A DNA stretch of 46,204 bases, from positions 1 through 46,204 of the IMG/VR virus record IMGVR_UViG_3300018931_000003; one strand, 5' to 3'. Source of the stretch: a virus. Each line of letters starts with the position of its first letter. Position 1 is the first letter of the stretch. Position numbers and translations under genes: made by a program. The notes under the pieces were generated by a model. The model was given only the letters and a program-made list of their open reading frames with translations, searched no databases and was not told the DNA's origin. This document shows, in pieces, positions 38,140-44,295 of this stretch.

Positions 38140-38516
38140 GCGTCCCGCGCCTCCCCCCGTGTCAGCACCGCCGACCGAAAGACCGCCGCACGATGGGTTG
38201 CGCCGCCCTTCCGATCGTGCTCCGGATCGGCGACCCGAATAGCCCCTGCCTGACGTGCGAGGCTCGCGTCGAGCCGCCGCCGAAGGGCAAGGGCGGGTCT
38301 CAGGCCGTCCGGCCGGTGGAGCCGCCTAAAGCGATCCTGGAGGCCCCGGTGGTGGCTGACCCGGAGGCCCGGTTGGAGATCTGCGAGACGGAGTGCGATC
38401 AGTGGATCGGCGAACGGTGCGCCGTCCCGTGCGGCTGCAGAAATCGCCCGCGGCCGCTGGCCGAGTCGGGGCGCGACTGCCCCCGTGGACTTTGGAGGCG
38501 GTCGAGCGGGTCGTAG
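38136..38516 (+). CDS. Double zinc-ribbon protein (paralogue of 20948-21334)
   Basis: A 126-residue protein, ATGA-coupled to the Cys-rich tail gene. First cluster: CQHRRPKDRRTMGC, then CLTCEARV; second: CETECDQWIGERCAVPCGC, then CPRGLW. Order and spacing agree with the protein encoded at 20948 (CPHR...CHACEA, CPQWERGKCRMHC, CPLGRW), and both end WRR plus a short tail. It is the last plus-strand gene before the late terminator. Its final third overlaps a convergent gene candidate. Function unknown. Confidence 0.75.
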   Translation: MSVPRLPPCQHRRPKDRRTMGCAALPIVLRIGDPNSPCLTCEARVEPPPKGKGGSQAVRPVEPPKAILEAPVVADPEARLEICETECDQWIGERCAVPCGCRNRPRPLAESGRDCPRGLWRRSSGS

Positions 38517-38632
38517 TCTCCCGGGCCGACGAGCGGTGCCGGGTGCAGGTCGGCGTCGCGCGGGATCGGCGTCGTGGCGATCCCGCCCTCGCCGTCGAGC
38601 CACCGGCCGCTCTGGTCCTGTCGGTCGCTCAT
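38399..38632 (-). CDS. Possible small convergent gene
   Basis: A 77-residue frame on the minus strand with a very strong RBS (GGGAGGGGAG four bases before ATG 38630-38632) and a promoter candidate upstream. The N-terminal half (DQSGRWLDGEGGIATTPIPR, then APLVGPGDYDPLDRLQ) is polar, with no hydrophobic core; the second half overlaps 118 bp of the zinc-protein gene in antisense. The RBS argues for a real gene, the long overlap against. If expressed it could be a lysogeny-stage protein. Confidence 0.45.
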   Translation of the reverse strand: MSDRQDQSGRWLDGEGGIATTPIPRDADLHPAPLVGPGDYDPLDRLQSPRGQSRPDSASGRGRFLQPHGTAHRSPIH

Positions 38633-38647
38633 GCTCCCCTCCCAACT

Positions 38648-38711
38648 ATTACCCTAGCTTGAGCACGAGACGTGCCAAGGGGTTGGGGAGGTTCAGGCGA
38701 CCGGGTACAAT
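38648..38711. promoter_or_regulatory. Divergent promoter candidates
   Basis: Leftward: TTGGCA (minus strand, 38673-38678), 19 bases, GGTAAT (38648-38653), aimed at the 77-residue gene. Rightward: TTGGGG (38683-38688), 17 bases, TACAAT (38706-38711), which would start RNA about 35 bases before the terminator stem. A small dyad GCACG-AGA-CGTGC (38663-38675) lies between. All are consensus matches by eye. Confidence 0.4.
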
Positions 38712-38750
38712 GACCTCGTTCCTTGTGTGGGGGCCGCACGGAAGCGCAGC

Positions 38751-38788
38751 GGGGGCCGGGCGAAAGCTCGGCCCCCGTCGTTTCTTGG
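38751..38788 (+). terminator. Rho-independent terminator of the late operon
   Basis: An 11-bp stem (38751-38761 with 38766-38776, one G-U pair, arms GGGGGCCGGGC and GCTCGGCCCCC) closed by a GAAA tetraloop and followed by GTCGTTTCTT. It lies after the last plus-strand structural gene and directly abuts the stop of the convergent 38789 gene, so it isolates the late operon from the integration module. Confidence 0.85.
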
Positions 38789-39424
38789 TCAGCCATCGGA
38801 CTCCGGCAGTTCCTCGCCGCGAATCTCCCGCGCCGCCTCGCGCATGCACTCGGCAAAGGTCTGGATGTCGATTTCACGGTCCGCGCCATAGCGGTCGGCG
38901 ACGATCAACCGGAAGGCCACGCCGACCGCCAACAGGCGGCGCGCCAGGTCGTCATAGGCCAGCAACTTGTCCGCCCGCATGGGCGACGTGTACTCGACCT
39001 CGACGAACCATACCGTCAGCGCCCCGTCTTCGGCCGTCGTCGCCCAGCCGTCGGGGATGTATCGAAAGGTCGACCGAATCCTGTCCGCGAGATCCTGGGC
39101 GCCGTGAACGCCGGCAATCGCGTCGGGAAGCCCGGCGCGCGGGCGGCGATGCTCCAAGGTCAGGCCGAGGCTGCGGGCGGCGACCTTTGCGGCGGCCCGT
39201 TCTAGGACGCGGCTCGTCTCTTTGGCGATCCGATGCTTCTTGAGGGCGGACCGGCTGTACCGAGCGGCGACCAGGCCGCGGACGTCCGGCGGCGCCTCGA
39301 AGATGGTCAGCCACCGCTGGCGGGCGACGGCTTCATCCTTCCCCAGAAAGACCTGTCGGGACCCGATCTCGACGTACCACCCACGACCTTTCCTCAGCCA
39401 CGGGCCGCGGGAACTTGCAGGCAT
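38789..39424 (-). CDS. Integrase-N-terminus fused to a nuclease-like domain
   Basis: A 211-residue protein divergent from the integrase across attP. Residues 1-38 align with the integrase N-terminus with about 21 identities (MPASSRGPWLRKGRGWYVE against MPRSSKGPWLRTGRGYWVK, then QVFL and DE), i.e. the arm-type DNA-binding domain. The catalytic recombinase domain is absent. Instead residues ~125-190 read IPDGWATTAEDGALTVWFVE, VEYTSPMRADKLLAYDDL, which resembles the PD...ExE...K layout of PD-(D/E)XK-type folds. GGAGAAGG precedes the ATG. It may compete with integrase for arm sites or steer recombination. The domain reading of the C-terminus is inference. Confidence 0.75.
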   Translation of the reverse strand: MPASSRGPWLRKGRGWYVEIGSRQVFLGKDEAVARQRWLTIFEAPPDVRGLVAARYSRSALKKHRIAKETSRVLERAAAKVAARSLGLTLEHRRPRAGLPDAIAGVHGAQDLADRIRSTFRYIPDGWATTAEDGALTVWFVEVEYTSPMRADKLLAYDDLARRLLAVGVAFRLIVADRYGADREIDIQTFAECMREAAREIRGEELPESDG

Positions 39425-39446
39425 CGCCTTCTCCGGTTCAGTGCCA

Positions 39447-39464
39447 TGTCACCGAATGTCACCC
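39447..39464 (+). repeat. Direct repeat, left copy (arm-site candidate)
   Basis: TGTCACCGAATGTCACCC, itself two GTCACC boxes 10 bp apart. It lies about 23 bases upstream of the 38789-39424 gene and 73 bases left of the tRNA-like core. The right copy at 39633-39651 differs by a single base change or insertion here and there. Position on both sides of the core suits integrase arm-type sites. Confidence 0.65.
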
Positions 39465-39536
39465 TTTCGTGCTTTGATTGGGTTTCTTGGACCGAGAAAC
39501 CGCAAAAACACGGCATACGCCAGCGATTCCTCAGGA

Positions 39537-39578
39537 CTCTTAATCATTAGGTTGTCGGTTCGAGCCCGACAGGGGGCA
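39537..39578 (+). other. attP core: 3' half of a tRNA-Lys(CUU) gene
   Basis: The sequence follows tRNA numbering exactly: anticodon loop CTCTTAA (anticodon CTT, 39537-39543), 3' anticodon strand TCATT, variable loop AGGTT, T-stem GTCGG (39554-39558), T-loop TTCGAGC, CCGAC, 3' acceptor strand AGGGGGC and the discriminator A (39578), followed by CTA instead of CCA. The 5' half is absent (upstream bases do not pair), so it is no functional tRNA. Such a fragment next to an integrase gene is the phage attachment site: integration into the host tRNA-Lys gene restores its 3' end. Confidence 0.92.
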
Positions 39579-39632
39579 CTAGGGAAAAGCCTTGCGGAAA
39601 CACTGAAAACGAGGTAGGAAGCCGCCGGTAAG

Positions 39633-39651
39633 TTGCACCGAATTGTCACCC
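39633..39651 (+). repeat. Direct repeat, right copy (arm-site candidate)
   Basis: TTGCACCGAATTGTCACCC, in the same orientation as 39447-39464. It ends one base before the integrase ATG and occupies the place where a Shine-Dalgarno would be; none is visible there. A protein bound here would cover the integrase translation start in DNA, i.e. its promoter-proximal region, so autoregulation of int by integrase or by the 211-residue protein is plausible. Confidence 0.65.
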
Positions 39652-39652
39652 A

Positions 39653-40717
39653 ATGCCGCGATCCTCGAAAGGCCCATGGCTCCGCACTGGGCGAGGGTAC
39701 TGGGTCAAAAGCCACGGAAAACAGGTCTTCCTCGACTTCGACGAACAGGCCGCGAAGACGAAGTGGCACCGGCTGATGGCCGGCCTGCCGCTCGACGACG
39801 ACCCGGGCGTCACGACGTTCGCCGAGGTCGCCGAAGCCTACGTCAGCGAGGTCGAGCGGACGCGGTCGGCGAACCATTTCCTCGCCACGAAGTGGCGGCT
39901 GGACCAGCTCTGCGAGTTTTGGGGCCGCCGGGCCGCCACGTCGCTGACCGCCCGAGACGTCGAGGCGGTCATCCGCCACAAGATGAACCCGCCGCCGCCG
40001 AAGCCCCTGCCGCCCCGCAAGAAGGGCGAGCGCAAGCGGACGCCGCGCAAGCCGAAGCCGTGGGGGCCGACGACCCAGAACGGCGTGCTGACGTCGCTGC
40101 GGGCGTGCCTGCGCTGGGCCTCGCGGCCGGGCGGGCTGATCGACAAGAACCCGCTCCCCTACCTGACGCTCCCCAAGCCGGTCAGCCGGCAGCAGGCGAT
40201 GACGCCGGCGCAGGTGAAGGACCTGCTCAAGGTCGCCGGCCCGGAGCTGCGGTCGATCCTTTGGGCGCTGTCGCAGTGCGGCGCCCGGCCGGGGGAGTTG
40301 GCCCGGGCGAAGGCGGCCGACTGCGACGCCGACGGGTCTGCGATCCGCCTGCCGACCGGCAAGCAGGGGCGGCGGCTCATCCTCTTCCCGAAGGGGGCCA
40401 GGGCGAAGCTCAAGGCGATCAGGAAGGCGGCGGACGGCGGACTGCTGTTCCCCGACCCGTTCGGCAACAGGTGGGCGGAGGCGGAGCTGTCCAAGCAGGT
40501 GCGGAAGGCCAGGGCGGCGGCGAAGCTCCCCGAGTGGGTGACGGCCTACAGCCTCCGGCACACGTGGATCACGGAGCGGCTACGGCAGCGGCACCCGAGG
40601 ATCATTCCGATTGCGGTCGTGGCGAGGATGGCGGGGACGAGCGTGGCGCTCATCGACCGCGTGTATGGTCACCTTGCTGATCAGGACTTGAGGGCCGTTG
40701 CCGATGAGATGGGTTGA
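39653..40717 (+). CDS. int: Tyrosine site-specific integrase
   Basis: A 354-residue tyrosine recombinase. Residues 1-40: arm-binding N-terminus (GPWLRTGRGYWVKSHGKQVF). Residues ~53-170: core-binding domain with a Lys/Pro-rich loop (110-140). Residues 180-354: catalytic domain with Arg212 in CGARPGEL, Lys near TGKQGRRL, Arg302 in YSLRHTW (Tyr where many have His) and nucleophile Tyr338 in IDRVYGHL. It would join attP with the host tRNA-Lys gene. The start is supported by homology with the 38789-39424 protein, though no RBS is visible. Its 3' end overlaps the convergent 40650 gene by 68 bp, so leftward transcription of the early minus operon opposes int. Confidence 0.93.
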   Translation: MPRSSKGPWLRTGRGYWVKSHGKQVFLDFDEQAAKTKWHRLMAGLPLDDDPGVTTFAEVAEAYVSEVERTRSANHFLATKWRLDQLCEFWGRRAATSLTARDVEAVIRHKMNPPPPKPLPPRKKGERKRTPRKPKPWGPTTQNGVLTSLRACLRWASRPGGLIDKNPLPYLTLPKPVSRQQAMTPAQVKDLLKVAGPELRSILWALSQCGARPGELARAKAADCDADGSAIRLPTGKQGRRLILFPKGARAKLKAIRKAADGGLLFPDPFGNRWAEAELSKQVRKARAAAKLPEWVTAYSLRHTWITERLRQRHPRIIPIAVVARMAGTSVALIDRVYGHLADQDLRAVADEMG

Positions 40718-41033
40718 TCTTCTCGGCGTCGAAGTCGTACCCGGCCCATTCCGCTCCACACTGAAACGCGCACCACATCATTGCGTGAGCGATCTCGTCC
40801 ATCGGTGACTCGACATCGACGGAGCATCCATGGAACGCTGACAGTACCTCGACCGCTCTCCGGCGAAGAGACTGCACGGCTTCGTACCAATCTTCCCTGT
40901 CCCGCGCTGGGTCGGCGTCGTCCCTGGCGTCCATGACGCCGCAGGCTTCATCGAACAGATCAACGTACTCTCCGCTTGAGTCGTTCCATTTAGCGATACG
41001 CGAAAGCATTTCAGCCGCGTCGTTCTGCGCCAC
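40650..41033 (-). CDS. Hypothetical acidic protein, end of the leftward operon
   Basis: A 127-residue protein from GTG 41033, adjacent to the excisionase-like gene upstream. It is acidic and helical (AEMLSRIAKWNDSSGEYVDL, then DREDWYEAVQSLRRRAVEVL) with a Cys-containing MMWCAFQCGAEWAGYDF stretch. The last ~22 residues are polar and lie antisense over the end of int. No family is recognised. Being the last gene of a long leftward operon and convergent with int, its transcription would oppose integrase expression during lytic growth. Confidence 0.72.
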   Translation of the reverse strand: MAQNDAAEMLSRIAKWNDSSGEYVDLFDEACGVMDARDDADPARDREDWYEAVQSLRRRAVEVLSAFHGCSVDVESPMDEIAHAMMWCAFQCGAEWAGYDFDAEKINPSHRQRPSSPDQQGDHTRGR

Positions 41034-41034
41034 C

Positions 41035-41289
41035 TCAAACCCCCTTCGTCATGTGCCTGAACTTCGGCTTCGGCTTCCGGCCCCTCTTCGGCGGCGGGAC
41101 GCGCGTCTGCGCCGCCTTGAACCGCTCGGCCTCCTCGCGGTCGACCTTCCAGCCGCCGAGCCAGCAGGCCTTGAGCCGGCCGGCGTCGATCTCGGCGTAG
41201 ACCCAGTTGACCGAGCACGCCCACTTCGCGGCGAGCTGCTTCGGCGTCAGCACCTCGGCGGCTGGTTGCTGCCTTGCGTCCGCGCTCAT
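41035..41289 (-). CDS. Excisionase-like HTH protein
   Basis: An 84-residue protein with an HTH_17/MerR-like winged helix: LTPKQLAAKWACSVNWVYAE, then IDAGRLKACWLGGWKVDREE and AERF. The C-terminal tail is very basic (PPPKRGRKPKPKFRH). Small proteins of this sort near an integrase often are excisionases, which bend attachment DNA and favour excision. The HTH matches that of the 3459-3680 protein in pattern (LTPKEAAKIVG...), so either could be the excisionase; this one lies nearer attP and is in the lytic-type operon. ATG 41289 overlaps the upstream gene by 4 bp. Confidence 0.75.
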   Translation of the reverse strand: MSADARQQPAAEVLTPKQLAAKWACSVNWVYAEIDAGRLKACWLGGWKVDREEAERFKAAQTRVPPPKRGRKPKPKFRHMTKGV

Positions 41290-41495
41290 CGCCCCACCTC
41301 GACTGTATCCCTGAACACTGGCGGCAGGTCGCCAGCGCACGCCTTGAGGGCCTTGGCGTTCGCGACGAGCGCCGCCGTGAACGTGCTGAGTTCGACGCCC
41401 CGCTGGCGGTCTGTGCTGCCGTCCGGCTTCCGGACCGTCAGGGACCATTCGGCGCCCGTCGGCGTCTCGTTGATGCGGATGTGCAGTCGCTTCAC
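41286..41495 (-). CDS. Small hypothetical protein
   Basis: A 69-residue protein from GTG 41495, which overlaps the previous stop (GTGA) and has AGAGG upstream. KRLHIRINETPTGAEWSLTV is a beta hairpin-like start, followed by a helix (STFTAALVANAKALKACAGD). No family recognised. A longer in-frame start at 41573 lies within the upstream gene and is unlikely. Confidence 0.65.
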   Translation of the reverse strand: MKRLHIRINETPTGAEWSLTVRKPDGSTDRQRGVELSTFTAALVANAKALKACAGDLPPVFRDTVEVGR

Positions 41496-41809
41496 GGCTT
41501 CGCCTCTTTGGGCTTGCACTCGATGTGCGGGTGCGCGTTGACCCGGCTGTTCGCCTCCCCGCAGAGGACGCACTTCAAAGTTTTCAGGCCGAGCAGGTGG
41601 CCGCGCATCGGGAGCGTCGGCTCGCCGTACCGCTCGTCGATCTTCGTCATCCCCGCATCGGGGTGTTCCGCGAGGTACGCCTCGGCGAGCGTGATCAGGT
41701 CGGCCGTCATCGCCATGGCGAGGTATGGATCGTGGACCGGCAGGCGGAGCCGGACCATACGGGCTGATTCGTGGATCGCGTCGGCGTCCGGCGGTACGAT
41801 GCAGCTCAC
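41492..41809 (-). CDS. Hypothetical protein with CxxC motif
   Basis: A 105-residue protein. The N-terminal half is helical (YLAMAMTADLITLAEAYLAE), and the C-terminal part has a single Cys pair and a later Cys/His (LKCVLCGEANSRVNAHPHIE, then C), which might bind zinc. ATGA overlap with the upstream gene and GTGA with the downstream one. Function unknown. Confidence 0.68.
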   Translation of the reverse strand: MSCIVPPDADAIHESARMVRLRLPVHDPYLAMAMTADLITLAEAYLAEHPDAGMTKIDERYGEPTLPMRGHLLGLKTLKCVLCGEANSRVNAHPHIECKPKEAKP

Positions 41810-42057
41810 TGGTCGTTCCTTTCAGGCGTTGCGTCGTCGATGATGCCGAGGACGGCGTTGATGACCTCCGAATCGACGTTCATCCCCGCGAGCTGGTGTC
41901 GCCTGTGGAGGACGGCGTTGCGGATGACCTCGATCCTGCCGAGCAAGATGTTGATCCGCCACTCGGTGCAGTCCCGGCAATAGCCTTGGACGAACCCCGC
42001 CGCTTGGGCGGCCGTGAACTGCTCGGGGCAGCCTTGGCAGGTGGTGCTGGTGCTCAT
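41806..42057 (-). CDS. Small zinc-finger-like protein
   Basis: An 83-residue protein with two Cys pairs in the first 30 residues (CQGCPEQF and YCRDCTEW), a clear zinc-ribbon pattern CxxC-x17-CxxC, followed by helices (NILLGRIEVIRNAVLHRRHQ, then SEVINAVLGIIDD). Overlaps of 4 bp with both neighbours. Likely a small adaptor or regulator; no family is recognised. Confidence 0.7.
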   Translation of the reverse strand: MSTSTTCQGCPEQFTAAQAAGFVQGYCRDCTEWRINILLGRIEVIRNAVLHRRHQLAGMNVDSEVINAVLGIIDDATPERNDQ

Positions 42058-42299
42058 CCTTTGCTCCCTCCAGCCGGCGCGGCCATTACGAACCGCTCGC
42101 TTTTCTCATTGCAGATGAACGGCACGCACCCTTCCGGGCAGTCGTCACGCCGTTCCGCGACCGCCTTTTCCACCCACGCGCGGCCTTCGTCGGCGGTTTC
42201 GAGGAGGCCGGACTGGACGACGAACGTCGTCCGCTTCGGGTCGGCGCGGTCCTGCCAGTGGAGTTGAAGCAGGTAGGGGACTTGTCGCTCGTCACTCAT
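42054..42299 (-). CDS. Small hypothetical protein
   Basis: An 81-residue protein. Alternating strands and one helix (VPYLLQLHWQDRADPKRTTF, then TADEGRAWVEKAVAERRDDC) and a C-terminal Cys-containing strand (CVPFICNEKSERFVMA). AAGGAA lies before the ATG. The 62 bases upstream (42300-42361) hold no gene. Function unknown. Confidence 0.68.
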   Translation of the reverse strand: MSDERQVPYLLQLHWQDRADPKRTTFVVQSGLLETADEGRAWVEKAVAERRDDCPEGCVPFICNEKSERFVMAAPAGGSKG

Positions 42300-42361
42300 C
42301 GGTTAGGTTCCTTTCCATCTGCTCTACTCCTGGGTAATCCCTTGGGGGCTAGGGGATGTGG

Positions 42362-42580
42362 CTAAACGTCGTGCATCTTCGCCAGCTGTGCGACCGGCTG
42401 GAGCATGGCCTTGGCCAGCCAGTAGACTTCGGCGTGCGGGCCGTGCTGAACGCGCTGGCGGACCTCCATCGTGGTGACGGCGGCCACGACGGCCTCCATC
42501 GTTCGTTCGAGGCCGTAGCGTTCGACCATCCGCGTGATGACCTGCGCCATGCCATCGTTATCCAGGTCAGTGATGCTCAT
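42362..42580 (-). CDS. Small helical protein
   Basis: A 72-residue protein, entirely helical (GMAQVITRMVERYGLERTME, AVVAAVTTMEVRQRVQHG, VYWLAKAMLQPVAQLAK) and Met-rich. It might be a small helical-bundle regulator. The start lies four bases after the GNAT gene stop. No family recognised. Confidence 0.66.
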   Translation of the reverse strand: MSITDLDNDGMAQVITRMVERYGLERTMEAVVAAVTTMEVRQRVQHGPHAEVYWLAKAMLQPVAQLAKMHDV

Positions 42581-42583
42581 CGT

Positions 42584-43048
42584 TCAGTTGCCCTTCCTTT
42601 CAGACGGCCACTCGAAGCGGTAGGCGTCTGCCTCGTCGAGCAACGCGCCGCGCTCGACGCCGATTGCCGTCATCCCTTGAGAGCGAAGGAACAGGTGCAG
42701 CGGCAGGTTGCCGTCCCAGGCGTCAACTCGCAGGATGCGGCGTTGGATGCCGACCTTGTCCTTGGCCTTATCCATCAGCGCCGTACCCACGCCCGCCCGG
42801 CGGTGCGCCTTGTGGACGCCGAGCCGGAGCAGGTCGATTCGGCGCTTGTGCAGCGAGTAGACCATGTGACCCACCGCGCGGCCATCGACCTCGGCGACCA
42901 TGCCGACGACGTTCGGCTCGCCGAGGTGGTCGCACAAGGCTTGCTCGTCCCACGGGTGGTCGCAGTCCTTCTCCGTCGCCAGCACTTCCGGAAGGTCGCG
43001 GCGGATTACCAAGCGGACATGGACGCCGACGAGCCCCTTGGTCTTCAT
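42584..43048 (-). CDS. GNAT-family N-acetyltransferase (RimI-like)
   Basis: A 154-residue protein with the GNAT fold: strand-helix start (VHVRLVIRRDLPEVLATEKD), the strand GMVAEVDGRAVGHMVYSLHK, then the acetyl-CoA pyrophosphate loop at residues 83-90 (RRAGVGTALM, the R/Q-x-x-G-x-G/A motif), and a closing part DGNLPLHLFLRSQGMTAIGV. The ILRVDAWDGN segment is like that of RimI-type protein N-acetyltransferases. Phage GNATs may modify host proteins, RNA polymerase partners or small molecules; the substrate is not shown. ATGA overlap with the upstream coiled-coil gene. Confidence 0.88.
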   Translation of the reverse strand: MKTKGLVGVHVRLVIRRDLPEVLATEKDCDHPWDEQALCDHLGEPNVVGMVAEVDGRAVGHMVYSLHKRRIDLLRLGVHKAHRRAGVGTALMDKAKDKVGIQRRILRVDAWDGNLPLHLFLRSQGMTAIGVERGALLDEADAYRFEWPSERKGN

Positions 43049-43461
43049 CGCTTCCCGGCCTCCAGCACCGCCTTGGCTCGCTTCACCTGCTTCTGCAGGC
43101 AGTCGCACCACGCCTCCTCGGGGATGCCGTCGCACTGGAGCGATTCGAGTTCGTGGGCGTCGATGATGCGGACCAGCCCGTCCAGTTCCGCCTTCAGCCG
43201 CTCGATCCTCGCCATCAGCCAGTCCATGCGGTCGCCGATCCGGCACCCCTCCGCCCCGTGCGTACCGGGCGGGTGGTGCGGGACGCCGCGGTCGTCGAGG
43301 TACTGGTGGACCCAATCCTTGAACCGCTGGAGTTTGGCGACCTTGGTCTGTAGCTTGGCGATCTCGTCCCGCTGCCGGCGGTCGGCATCCTCGGACTTGC
43401 GCGCGAACTCGGCGAGGCTGGCGTGCGACCAGGAGGAAAAGCGGTTGGGGTCGGGGGTCAT
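43045..43461 (-). CDS. Coiled-coil protein
   Basis: A 138-residue protein with long helices: residues 15-50 (LAEFARKSEDADRRQRDEIA, KLQTKVAKLQRF) and 78-100 (MDWLMARIERLKAELDGLV), both with heptad patterns, separated by a Pro/His-rich turn. C-terminal Cys (WCDCLQKQ) may bind metal. ATGA overlaps on both sides. Role unknown. Confidence 0.7.
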   Translation of the reverse strand: MTPDPNRFSSWSHASLAEFARKSEDADRRQRDEIAKLQTKVAKLQRFKDWVHQYLDDRGVPHHPPGTHGAEGCRIGDRMDWLMARIERLKAELDGLVRIIDAHELESLQCDGIPEEAWCDCLQKQVKRAKAVLEAGKR

Positions 43462-43808
43462 TGGCGGTGCGCCTCCAGCACGTCCTCAATCCGTCCAGGC
43501 GAGTTCCAGTCGACCCGGTCGGCCAGCAGTTCCGCGGTGCTGTAAATGGTGCCGTTCCATTCGAACCAGCGCCGGTTCGTGACGTTCTTCCGCATCCAGT
43601 CGCGGAAGGCTAGTAGGGTTTGAAAGAACGGCTTGCCCGGCCCGTCGGACCTCTCGACCTCGTCGAGCGTGATGTCGTTTGCCTGAATGAAGGCCACCGA
43701 CCGCAGCTTGTCTCGACGGCGAAACAACACCATTCGTCGTTCGATCAGCGGATCGAGCTGGGCCTTGGTCGCCGCGAGTTCCGCTTCAACGGCTTCTAGT
43801 TCGTTCAT
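43458..43808 (-). CDS. Hypothetical protein with N-terminal coiled coil
   Basis: A 116-residue protein. Residues 1-36 form a coiled coil (LEAVEAELAATKAQLDPLIE), followed by a mixed domain with FFQTLLAFRDWMRKNVTNRR and the strand WFEWNGTIYSTAELLA. No family recognised. It starts seven bases after the MazG-like gene and is coupled to the next coiled-coil gene by ATGA, so the two coiled-coil proteins may form a complex. Confidence 0.7.
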   Translation of the reverse strand: MNELEAVEAELAATKAQLDPLIERRMVLFRRRDKLRSVAFIQANDITLDEVERSDGPGKPFFQTLLAFRDWMRKNVTNRRWFEWNGTIYSTAELLADRVDWNSPGRIEDVLEAHRQ

Positions 43809-43815
43809 GGTCCCC

Positions 43816-44295
43816 TCACGCCTGCGGCGCTACCCGCTCGTCCACGATCCCTGCCGCGGCCTTCCGCCCGTCCGGCCCGAACCCGTTCGCCTCGAGCAGC
43901 CAACGCTCCCGACCGTCGAGGTCCCCGCCCGCCCTTGCCTTGGCGGCGATCGCCAGGAGTGTGTCGAAGTCGACGTCGTTGACGTAGGCGGGGGCTGGCT
44001 CGGGTTCCTCCTCCGTCAGGCCGTCCATCACCAGGCCGGCCGCTGGCCCGTCGTCGACCGACTCAGGCTCGCGCTGCTCCTCGATCTCCTGGCGGAGGTA
44101 GACGCAGAGGTCGAGCGCCTCCTGGTAGGCATCGACCAGGGCGCGCCGCCCGTTGTGCGTCCGCAGCGGCGTGCCGTACTTGCGCGTCCCGGCCTCCCGC
44201 CTCGCGGCGAGGTCGGCGATCACCAGGGCGGTCACGTCGGCGCCGTCCCCGGTCGGGGCGGGCTGCGGCGTCGCGGCGAACGAATCGAGCGTCAT
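43816..44295 (-). CDS. MazG-like/phage dNTP-pyrophosphohydrolase-like protein
   Basis: A 159-residue protein. Residues 22-75 (TALVIADLAARREAGTRKYG, TPLRTHNGRRALVDAYQEAL, DLCVYLRQEIEE) follow a pattern found in phage MazG-like proteins, where the KYG and EALD residues bind nucleotide and Mg2+. These all-alpha enzymes hydrolyse (d)NTPs to monophosphates, which adjusts nucleotide pools or cleans up damaged nucleotides. The C-terminal half is acidic with a helical ending (NDVDFDTLLAIAAKARAGGD, then WLLEANGFGPDGRKAAAGIV). Only part of the usual motif set is visible, so a non-catalytic form is possible. ATG 44295 overlaps the methylase stop. Confidence 0.72.
   Translation of the reverse strand: MTLDSFAATPQPAPTGDGADVTALVIADLAARREAGTRKYGTPLRTHNGRRALVDAYQEALDLCVYLRQEIEEQREPESVDDGPAAGLVMDGLTEEEPEPAPAYVNDVDFDTLLAIAAKARAGGDLDGRERWLLEANGFGPDGRKAAAGIVDERVAPQA

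Noticed and set aside
39537-39578. A functional phage tRNA-Lys gene.
   Set aside because: Only the part from the anticodon loop to the acceptor end is present; upstream bases do not pair to form the anticodon stem or acceptor 5' strand, and the context is an attP.
40650-42580. Toxin-antitoxin or abortive infection pair among the small minus-strand genes.
   Set aside because: No recognised toxin fold or antitoxin DNA-binding pair is visible; the genes look like ordinary small phage proteins.
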